Of a stretch of DNA of 64,000 bases, positions 51,183 through 62,100 are shown one piece after another; positions within the stretch are counted from its first letter, which is position 1, and each line of letters starts with the position of its first letter. A program made the translations under genes and the position numbers. The notes beneath the pieces are model-generated. The model had not been told where the DNA came from. It saw only the letters and a program-made list of their open reading frames with translations, and ran no database searches. This DNA is from Nemopilema nomurai. Its lineage: Eukaryota; Cnidaria; Scyphozoa; Rhizostomeae; Rhizostomatidae. Location: positions 2,705,108 to 2,769,107 of the forward strand of contig ML133394.1 in assembly GCA_003864495.1 (NCBI GenBank), given 5' to 3'.

Positions 51183-51890
51183 AGAAAAAGAGGAAGAAGA
51201 AAGTGAAGAAATAGAAAAAAGAGAAGAATGAAAAAAGAGAAGAATGAAAAAAAGAGAAGAAGAAGAGAGAAGAAGAAGAAAGAGGAAGAAGAAAGTGAAG
51301 AAATAGAAAAAAGAGAAGAATGAAAAAAAGAGAAGAATGAAAAAAAGAGAAGAAGAAGAGAGAAGAAGAAGAAAGAGGAAGAAGAAAGTGAAGAAATAGA
51401 AAAAAGAGAAGAATGAAAAAAGAGAAGAATGAAAAAAAGAGAAGAAGAAGAGAGAAGAAGAAGAAAGAGGAAGAAGAAAGTGAAGAAATAGAAAAAAGAG
51501 AAGAATGAAAAAAAGAGAAGAAGAAGAGAGAAGAAGAAGAAAGAGGAAGAAGAAAGTGAAGAAATAGAAAAAAGAGAAGAATGAAAAAAAGAGAAGAATG
51601 AAAAAAAGAGAAGAAGAAGAGAGAAGAAGAAAGAGGAAGAAGAAAGTGAAGAAATAGAAAAAAGAGAAGAATGAAAAAAAGAGAAGAATGAAAAAAAGAG
51701 AAGAATGAAAAAAGAGAAGTATGAAAAAAGAGAAGAATGAGAAAAAGAGCAAAATGAAAAAAGGAGAAAAATGAAAAAAGGAGAAGAAGAAGAGAGAAGA
51801 AGAAGAGAGAAGAAGAAGAGAGAAGAAGAAGAGAGAAGTAGAAGTAGAAGGAGTGGAATAAGAAGAAACAGAAGATGAAGGATCAGAGAA
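51183..51890 (+). repeat. Purine-rich minisatellite, unit about 80-97 bp
   Basis: About six copies of a GAA-rich unit containing AGTGAAGAAATAGAAAAAAG (near 51205, 51294, 51391, 51481, 51563 and 51649), then irregular GAGAAGAAGAA to about 51890. The plus strand is almost all purine with occasional T. Long open frames on the minus strand (up to 300 codons of Ser/Phe/Leu) simply reflect base composition. It begins exactly where homology with duplicon A stops and lies just past the last UPF2 exon found. Confidence 0.9.
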
Positions 51891-52186
51891 GAAGGCAAAT
51901 TGAAAAGTAGAGCAGGTTACAATTTTTGGCGACAGGTGACAGTCATTATTGTGACAGTTGCATAAATGCACCAACCTATTGACTTTTCAAAGACATTTGG
52001 TTAAAAAGGTTATCATTATTGATGTAAAATCACGATTGGTAAAAAGCACTACAAGTGATGGCAAGAGTCATGCGAAGAGCATTCAAGAGACTAAGGAAGA
52101 CTGGGGGAGGGGGGGGGGGACATATCAGCTTGTTGCAGCAAAGGCAAGGTATAATAAACTGCAATGCATGCACTGCAAACGCATAC
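51891..52186. other. Spacer downstream of the last UPF2 exon found
   Basis: No further UPF2 exon could be read here on the minus strand. It holds a short G run (about 52105-52119) and AT-rich sequence. If the gene is complete in this genome, this is the start of its last intron. Confidence 0.5.
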
Positions 52187-52343
52187 CTTTAAGATGCATT
52201 GGAATGGCAATATCTACTGCCGTAGACTTCATTGCTTCAGTCAGCCTACCCTGAAAACTGTCACTCATCATTTTGTCAAATGCTGAGCAGAAATCTTTAT
52301 CATCAACAGATTCTACGATCTTGGGCCCTTCTTTCAGCTTAAC
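52187..52343 (-). CDS. UPF2: UPF2 exon p (last found)
   Basis: 157 bp, acceptor TTTTTTTCAAG, donor GTATGC. Encodes [20 protein letters not shown] and [11 protein letters not shown], the helical half of the UPF1-binding region. It ends in phase 1 with a good donor, so a further exon is needed. It sits inside the 1.4-kb segment where duplicon copy B differs from copy A. Confidence 0.93.
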
Positions 52344-53077
52344 CTTGAAAAAAATGTCGCAGATAATCTTCAGCGTATGAGCAAATGCAACAATCAAACT
52401 TAATATTGTCAACAATTCTCTAGTTACGTCATTTATGAACTTAAGTTAATGCAAAGGCCAGCGTGGCTATCCTGAAGCATAATGGCAGAAAAAACATTAA
52501 ACTGGACCGAGAAAATGGTCACTTGGCAATCAGGAAAATTCTTTTGCACCAACACATGCAGATGTAATCAGGCCATATTGAGAACACAACATAATCATAG
52601 GTATCCTGTCACTGTGTACGAGAAATGCAGTTACTCTGTTGATGCTTTATCGGCAGTTTCATAGCATCCGCTACGCCCACTGAACACAGGGCATTCCAAA
52701 TGTTATTCTAGGCATACGCATTATCAGTAGAAGCTGTTCTAGTAAACGTTTCTAGAAGCTTTTCCCTGTGCGTAGAATCACAAATTTCCAGTCAAACACG
52801 ATTTCCCTAATAGATTCAACACTACAATACCACCTGTGTTTCGCCAATCAAAGCTTTTATTGCCACAATATCCGCATCTTCTTTTACAAAGGATTGATTG
52901 TTTTTGCGAAAAGCCGCGCCAACTTCCCTTCTGGCAATGATACAATACTTTTTTGCATCATTGACTTCGTAATGAGGTTGAGTCAACCTCATTTCGTGGT
53001 CGCAAGCAATAGAAATCGGTACTGTAATTATAGGAAAACGAGCATGCCTTGCATACCAAAAAGGTTACGGAAGAGCG

Positions 53078-53139
<62 letters not shown>

Positions 53140-56100
53140 TGCGTTCCCCTCGACCCACTACATAGTGTACTCAATTCTTCGTACACAAAAAACGTCATCG
53201 ATCCTCCACTGTAGCTACTCAATTGCGCATCCACATTTATAAACAAAAAAGATCAAGCATACTCTATTCTTACATTCTCATCCGTCTCCATTTCAAATAT
53301 ATTTCCATCTACAGCCTCGTTTTGATCCTCTACCAAGTCGTCGCCACTTATGTAGTCTGATTCACATTCATCCTCCTCCCCAGAGGATGACTGCGATTTA
53401 AAGGATGGCGACATGGAGCATACTGAGTCTCCCAATGAAGTTCCCGATAATTCCAAAGAAGGCAGGGGAACCAATGTTGGGTCAATATTCGCTTTTGGTA
53501 TTGCCTCCGGGGCACTTTCTTCGTGCAAAGATAAGATACTGACTAGAAAGAGAAAGAAAATGCTCTTGGCCTCTGTTGCAAATTTATTTGTGCCATTTGG
53601 ATTTATATGCTGGCAAAATAAAACATTCTAGAAGCCTTTTTCTTCCTTGGTCTAGTGTCTAAATACAATCCAACCAATACATTGGATATTGGGAAATCAT
53701 TTACAACTTTAATCACTCGTCTTGATAAAGTGCCTAACACCTTTAGCATACAAATAGGTCTTTACATAGCAATTCAAGCAGCTCCCCTTCCAATAAAGTT
53801 TGCTTGGACTAATCTTCAGGCGTTAATACTTCCCAATCAACTACACACAGGTATGTTTTGATAACAGCTACAACAACGAACATTTGCGCAGATGAGATGG
53901 GGTATGTCATTTTCACCAGAAAAAGCTTAATCATATTCAGGACGTTAGCGAAAATATGCTCTAAATGTTAAGATCTTGTCACGTTGAAAATAATTCATGA
54001 CAAAATTTCAATGACTAGGAAAATGACAAATCAATGACTCGTTTATTCTATTTCTCTGATTTCTGGCGAACAATGATATTAGATTTATGTATCATCCGAT
54101 AAAGTGTCATAAATATAAATACAAATACGCCCTCGAATCCTGATGCCAAACTTACCAATCTTTTCTTGGCATTCCTTGTCAATCTCCTCCGCAGCCTTGA
54201 AAGCTTCTTCCGCAGTCGCATAGGCGGTCATTTTGGGTCTCAATGATTCCAATGTGTCTGATATCATGTAATCGAGGTCACGGGGAAATGGGCACTTTTC
54301 ATTCCAAATTCCACTCTGCTTCTTTCGCCAAATGTAACACTAGATAAACAGGACAGATCACATTTTGGCTGATGTAATTTTAACAGTAAATTAACTACTA
54401 CAATAAATTAAAGTTTTTTTTAATTTAATACAGTCTTACAGTAAATTTTCCACTTGCTATCACCTTACACTATCGTTTAACAGTGGGCGGGAAATGAATT
54501 CTGTGAACCTGTCGAAACGACTTTTTTATGAAAATTATTTCAATGAGAAGACTTGAAGACACATGAATACAACGACTATGATGTTGCTGCCATTGTATCT
54601 AAATACAAAATAATGAATAAAACCAAAACCAAATATAATAATCAATAAAATCTATACTTAAAAAACATGCATAAGGGGAGAACTATTTTTTTTAGAATGA
54701 ACTAGTTACAAGAAGCTTAATCTTAAGTAGAAGGTAAATTCATTTTATGATGAAGATGTACCTGAAAGTAAACAAGGAAATAATCTAATTTCTTTTTGGT
54801 CAACCCTCGGTCGAAATACTGGCCACAGCTGTCAAGGAGGATGCATATAAGGCGAATCCTGAACAGATGCTCCGGTGGATCCATCTCCGAAAGTGTCCCT
54901 GAAATATGACACACAAGACATGCTGACAAAACTGCAATGAGAGCGATCGATCTTTGAATAGTGTATACGATTGACTATACATGAATGAATTACGCTAATG
55001 CTTATGTGAAGGAGGCTCGCAATCATAAAATCGTACGCACCCATTGGGTCGAGAAGCTAGGCTTAGACGGAAAGAGCCATCTGTGCAAGTTAAAGGAGTA
55101 CAGGGCATTGGTTGTAGACTGACACGCACTTGCTTCTTAGCTCCTTAGCATAGATTAATATAATATGATAGTAGAGTAAACCACTACAAACTAGATGCCT
55201 ATAAAGACAAAGCAATAAAATTGCAGTACGGTTTCCTTATCAAAATTCTTTGGTGCAGTGCTGTTTATTCCGATTCTATTGTCAAGCACTTTTCCATGTG
55301 CCTTATTTGGGAACCCATCATTGTCATGAGAAACTGGATAGCCATAGCACTTGTATATTTATGTGGATGCTAAATGGACAATAGGACGGTAAGATGCAGA
55401 GCAAACGTAAAATCAGAGCTACTATCTCCAATTTCAGTCAAAATTGTTCAGCCAAACTACAAGTTTTCGTCATTTCTTAAATTTAGGCTGCCATTTTAAA
55501 TTCGAATCTCTACTTTCCCCTCCAAATCAATACTAGATTTATAGATCAATGAGTTTTGCTTCAAAAGCATGTATTCAACCTTAAAACGCTGTCACATCGT
55601 ACGCCAAAACTGCAGATACTTCCTAGTGGAATATCTCATATTCTTACCGTCCACTGCATTTCCAAAGGATATAAGTGAATAGAAGGTGGAGAAAATGACG
55701 TCAGACTCAACCAGCTGGTAATTGAAAAGCTCTCCAAGGTACTTGATCATGCTGATCCGTTGTTGATTAAGCTTTGGGATGTTGATCTGCAAATGAAAGA
55801 AACAAGTTCCACTTAACGTCACTAAAAGGCCAAATTATATGACTTTCTGATTCATGATAGTGGGCTTTCTTTGAGTCTAGTATTCAGGAAGATCTAGTCA
55901 CAATACTGATTCCTGTATAATTCAGTTCATTTTAATGATAATTATAGTAAACTTCTGGAACGATGGAGGTTGTTTACTTTTGGGATATTAGGCCTGTTAT
56001 CAGGTCAGTCAAATTTGCCACCATAGACGCATAGAGTAAAAGCTAGACGAATAAGCAACCTTCCTTAATTGCCTTGATGCAGCAACAAAAGATTCAACAG

Positions 56101-59100
56101 CCAGTTCTACAGCAAAATCTTTTAGATACCCTAGCTTGTCATCGTCCAAATGCCAATGCTTACTGTTCGGGGGAATGTCAACAAGTGTTAGTGTACAAAA
56201 CTTCACGATAGCACTTCTTCAAAATCTCACTAGTTTTCGCATAATTAAAGCTCTTTTCCGTATGAAACTCCTCCGAGTATGCAAACGTCGGAAAATAACC
56301 AAACGCTGACACAATAAATAGCCAGTTGCGGATCGAAAACACTAGAGAGTGACAAGCGTATGATTGGTTAAAATCGACCAATCGACGCCACTTCACACCC
56401 CAATTTTAGAGTAGCCCTAGAAAAAGACGAAACTGTCTTTCCACAAAGAATGGGGTGCGTTCGGGGTAAAGGGGAAATTGAATTTTGCTGCTGGCACTTT
56501 GATCTGTCCAAAAAACGAAAATAAACAAGCAGCCTATAATGCTCACCTCCATTCCTAGCCGAATGCATTCAATAACTTCATCCACAACATACACACCGAC
56601 CTCTTCCTGCAGGAGAATCAGAGCCAACAGTAACTAAAGCGTTCCATCAACGCTGCCAGAATGTACGTTTACGTTTTCACCACTGGACGAATAGTTCGTT
56701 ATAGGTCTGGCCAAGGCCACGATAGACCCAAGAAAGTAGACAACCCGGATTCGAATTTGTTAGGAAAAACAGTTCAACCCCCTTACTCTGCCCTCTAAAT
56801 AACATTTCTTCCAGACTTCCTTAGATTAATTCCTCCCTTTGATATTGTACATCCAAGGGCAGAGGTGCGTGAATAATAAGTGATCTTTTTGCATAACGGG
56901 AAAACTCAAACTTAGAATTGAACAAATTCAGAAAAATACCTGAAAAATTACGGTTAAAGAACGCTATGAAAAAAGCGGGTATGCGAGGAAACGTGACAGG
57001 AACAGTGGCAAGAAACATCTTCTTGAGATTTCATAACGATGATAGCAATTGATAACCTAATGTATATTTTATCTCGTGTTCCGCATTTTATTTCATATAC
57101 CATCATAGATATCATACCCATCATAGATTACATTTCATAATTCATATTCTATTCCACATTTAAAATTCTATTTCAGATTTTATGTTACGTACTTTATTTC
57201 TCATTTTATGTTTTATTTCAAAATTCACGTTTTACTTCATATTTCGTTATTCTTTATTCATACATTTTACTTTAAGTAATAACAAGTTATCAAATGAATG
57301 CCATCACAACCGCAATATATTTCCTGCAATCATATCAGACTCACCAAGTTTGAGAAATCACTGAAACTGCTCTATATGAATCAAATAATCTCAATCGAGG
57401 ATTAATAATCAAAATAAAGCGCGACCAAGCCTTTGAAATTAGTTTCTGATCGCGAAATGCCAAACAAAGATGAGCTTACGTGATATTCGCTGAGTCCAGA
57501 GAGCATGTTAGCCGCACAATGAATGTTACTGTATTTGACGTTCCATATTTTACTGAGGCATCTCACCACATACTCCTTTATCTAAACAGAAGCAAGCATA
57601 AGAATTATGTTACAAAGATCACCAAAGTTTTTTGTATAATAAATATCCTTCAGTGGATTACAAATCAGGGTTTTCAAACAATCTCAAACTCATTCGGTCG
57701 TCGACTTATTCGTGCAATGAAAAAACTCTTACTTGATAGAAATTAGGACCTTTATTCGGTGTATCATTTTAGTTACTAAAAGACCTACTTAAATCGTTCA
57801 TAAAGCATCTCCATTAAGCAAAAACTTAAGATAAAGTTTGGAATGGTTTTTATGGATAACACAATCAAGCTACATAACTAAATAATCAAACAGGCTACAT
57901 AATCAAGAATAATTCTTTCGATTTCTTGGTGTTCCTTCCGGAATATTCAAGTCAGTGTAACGAACCAGTATGCAGGAGTGTAAAATATGTCCAAAACTAG
58001 CTATATACCAATCGCTTCTACATACAAGGACAAAAGGTGACGAAATTCAGCTGACTTACCCCCGGCTCATCCCACGACAACTTGCGCATTTGCCTAAGAA
58101 CCTTCTCTATCGTTGTCTTTGAGAGGTCCTTATACAGTAGCTTTCGTATATACTCCTGCATGGGCGGCCTCTCTTTCGCTTGAACCTACAAACAAACCCA
58201 AAGAATTATGCCATGTCTCCTTAAGCCTAATACTGTGAGCTACCTTAAGCTTGGTACGTTCTACTTAGACAACATTGGGCACACATTTTTTCTTCTTCCC
58301 TACTATGGAAAACTAATCTTTCCTCAGTTATCAATTAAAAGTAGTTTTATCCCCATTGCAAAGCCTTTATAAATATTTTTTACTTGATTTAAATAAAGAT
58401 TAACAAGGTTAAATATGTGTTACAAAAGCATATATTTTGTATCAAGTTGATATCAGGAGCTATCAGAGTAGGATTTCATTTCATTTTCATAAAATAGCTA
58501 GAGAATTTTACATTTGTGGAATAATAGTATGCACTTGTGGTAGATGGAGCTGCATAAAAAGCCAAACCTTTTGTCTCTCTGGTGGATTGCAATAGTAGTA
58601 TGCATTCTCAATCATCGTAGAAAGCCTTGAATCGACAGCTTGTACTGTTTTCTTTCGTATCATTTGTTCCTGTGTTACCAATGGATTCAAAAGGAATTAA
58701 ATTACACAAAACTGATTAAAATGATTGAGAAATCGGTTTTTCTTCCTTTAATCGTTAGAATAAAGGAACGTAGAATTAAAATTCATATTTTTAAAAGGAA
58801 AAAGTTGAAGACGTTCAAAAATTTTAAATGATACGAAAGCAAATACATACACCATTGAAATAATTATAATGATAAATGAGACGTTTAATCGATTAATTGA
58901 ATGAAACAAGTGTTTGCAAATACACATTACCAAGAGTTTGACCATCCTAGGGTGAGATTCTGGAGACCGGTACAGAAATCGACCACATGTTTCTAGTAGA
59001 TGACAAGCCATCTCAATATTGTGATGTGTGAAGTCTTCCAATAGCATCTGAAAAAAGGAAAAGTATTTCTTAGATCTTCTAAATCTCAGTTGTATCTCAT

Positions 59101-62100
59101 TATTTTTTTGAGTGACTCTGCTTAACTTAGTGTTCCGTTTTTAAGACAGATGTACATCCGTTAATACGTGCGAATCGCTTTCCTAGCAAAAACAGGTGAC
59201 AAAAATGCTACCTTAAAGAGAAAATTTATTCTAGAAAGAGACACGGTGGTGGAAATTTTCATTGAATTAAGAACTTGCCAACTTTGGCAAATATATCTAC
59301 TACAGACATATTTCACCGCAGATCCGACTGATGACTGAGGTGAAACTCAGGGTAGCAACTTCAATATACCTCAAGTGCATACTATTCTGGTACACATGGC
59401 ACATGTGGCATGACACAGAACACATGACAAACGATTAATCTCTAATGCAAGCTCCTCTCTCAGATTTGAGCGTTTATCCCCCTCAAAACATCACTAGCGG
59501 ATGCAATACTTAGGTTGTATAACTATAACATCTCATATGATAACTCATAGAAGCATAAGGAACCCTAAGGAACACACCTTTAGACAGTGAAGTGCCTCCG
59601 CCTTGGGACAAATGTCGAACTTGGTCAATTCACCTGTGAATCAAAAGAATGTGTGTCTTTTCCCAAAGAATATCCACCAGGAATGAGCAGTAGTATCAAA
59701 GCGATTCTTATACTAACATTGGATTAATGAGTAGAAATTAGTAAGGGGTAGCTATCTTTGCTTCGAAAAATTGTGAAGGTGTTTGAAACAGGGCTTCAAT
59801 TCAATGTGTAAGACCAAGTAACTTCAAAGCAAATCCATGTGGTCATACTTTCATCTGCTTTGAAAGCAATCAAATAGAAAAAGAAAATGAAATTAAGCTG
59901 ATAGAATACACCAATAAATCTCACTGTTTTCACTTTTGATTCAAGATTAATTTGATGTTTCTTTCTTAGCTGAAAAGAGAATTGTCTGGGCTTTAGAGCA
60001 CCTTTTTTAAAGGAAAAACTACAAACTGTAATACCTTGCAACGATGTCAATCCTTTTATTTTTACCTCGACATTCTAAATATTATTCTAGCTCATTAACC
60101 TAAGCATGCTTCTTCCTTCAAGAGAGTATACAACTTATTACAACTGCATTCCTGTTTCAAACTGCACGTTTAAATAACTAGGCTTTTTAGATAATAATAA
60201 TTCACGTTTAAATAACACGAAGCCAAACCAGTCTTCTCAACATGAATCATAGTATTTCAGACTTTTTTCGAATTACTATTAGCCAACTATTACTACTACT
60301 TAAAAACTATTACAATTAGCCATTCATTAGAATGCTTGCGTAGGCTTCACAAATGAAAATAGATGGAAACGTTCATTTGTAATGATAGGTTCCTTTAAAA
60401 CTATGCAACAAGCTAAGAGGCTATTCGTCTAAAAATGTTACGCTTTGCCTCTTTTTCAATCAGTTCAATGATCCTCAAATCATTCTAATACCGGAAGTGA
60501 CGTAGTGATGTAGAAAACTCTTCGGTACCAGACTACTCACATGAAAACGGAAGTCTCCCTTTAGGAGGAAAATTAAATCTTGGGAAACATCAGGCAAACA
60601 AGGTGCCAAGGTTGCCACCAATCGGCCATAAAATGGAAGTAGATCTAGCCTGCAAATGAATAGTTGTTAAAAATGCGCATGTATGATTACTGGCATTTCA
60701 TTAGAATGAAATAAGTTTTATCGCATTGATTAGCCACTCACAGAATTCTTTGGCATTCAGAGTAGAAGATACAAAAAATGGATGGCTAACATTTGTGCAA
60801 ATCTGTATGACCAGTTGTTCATGATCAGTCGCCTGGACACTTTCCATTTAGATTAATTGCTTAATATCATCATCGTTACCCATTAATGACTGAGCATAGT
60901 AGAGCAATAGTCTATTTTGCCTAGCAAACGCTGGGAATGCAAGATGAAGACGATCTACATACATATGTTTAGTACGCTAATGCCCAACTTTAATTACAAA
61001 ATAAAAATGGGCTGCATCAAATAATGAATAATAATAATTCAAGGCATAACAATTGGCACTTCTGAGTGTTGCAGAATTTTGGCAGCAAATACCTTGTCCG
61101 GCTAACTCTGAACAAGGTTCGAATGAGCTTTTTTCTGTTGTCTTTTCTGTTCATTTTCATGATAAATGTTTCTGCAGCCTAAAACCAGGATTGTCAACAG
61201 TCAACATTCAACAGAAGGCTATCATGAATGGAGGAGGAAGAAGGGAGGGGGAAGAAGGGAGGGGAAGAGGGAGGAGAAGAGGAGGAAGAAGGGAGGAGGA
61301 AGAAGGGAGGGGAGAAGAGGGAGAAGAGGAGGGGGAAAAGGGAGAGGAGGGGAAGGGAAGAGGGGAAGAAGGGAGGGGGAAGAAGGGAGGAGGAAGAAGG
61401 GAGGGAAGAAGGAGGAGGAAGAAGGGAGGGGGAAGAAGGGAGGAGGAAGAAGGGAGGGGAAGAAGGGAGGAGGAAGAAGGAGGGGGAAGAAGGGAGGAGG
61501 AAGAAGGAGGGGGAAGAAGGGAGGAGGAAGAAGGGAGGGGGAAGAAGGGAGGAGGAAGAAGGGAGGGGGAAGAAGGGAGGAGGAAGAAGGGAGGAGGAAG
61601 AAGGGAGGAGGAAGAAGGGAGGAGGAAGAAGGGAGGGGAAGAAGGGAGGAGGAAGAAGGGGGGGGAAGAAGGGAGAGGAAGAAGGGAGGGGGAAGAAGGG
61701 AGAAGGAAGAAGGGAGGGGGAAGAAGGGAGGAGGAAGAAGGGAGGAGGAAGAAGGGAGGAGGAATTATTCGACTGATACCTTGGAGATCTTAAAAAGTTC
61801 TTGTTACGCTGTCAAGACGAGCCACTCGATGAAGTTTTCAACATTTTCAATAAATAATCCAAGGTACCTGATCTATGAAGTCACGGTTCACACACGTGAT
61901 CAGATTCTGCATATACTGCTCGACGATTTGTGCCATACTCATTGCACCAGGATTGCTGCCAGCCTCGTTCTCATCGGCCTCTACAATACACATTCACACA
62001 TTGGGAAATGCAAATGAGCTTAGGTGTTTCATGTAATTATTACAGACATTATATTTCCAAATATACAGCCACAAATCACTTGTAGTATCAAACACAACAG

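Larger units (their letters stand above)
45967..51183 (+). repeat. Duplicon copy B, non-coding flank of satellite block 2
   Basis: Near-identical to 16431-21624 over about 5.2 kb, with net length change near 23 bp. It contains the 1.9-kb unit (about 45990-47880), a partial second unit, the 464-bp pair, the 16-bp minisatellite and an intact tRNA-like unit. It ends at GGCAGCTTA, where a purine-rich minisatellite begins. No protein gene is recognised; 49200-51183 is plain AT-rich sequence. Confidence 0.9.

Noticed and set aside
50996..51974. Minus-strand frames of 286-300 codons rich in Ser, Phe, Leu
   Set aside because: Complement of the GAA-rich minisatellite; two frames are open at once, as expected from composition alone.
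61053..62017. Plus-strand frames of 182-283 codons rich in Gly, Arg, Glu, Lys
   Set aside because: Produced by the pure-purine repeat, which has no stop codons in most frames; they overlap UPF2 exons on the other strand.
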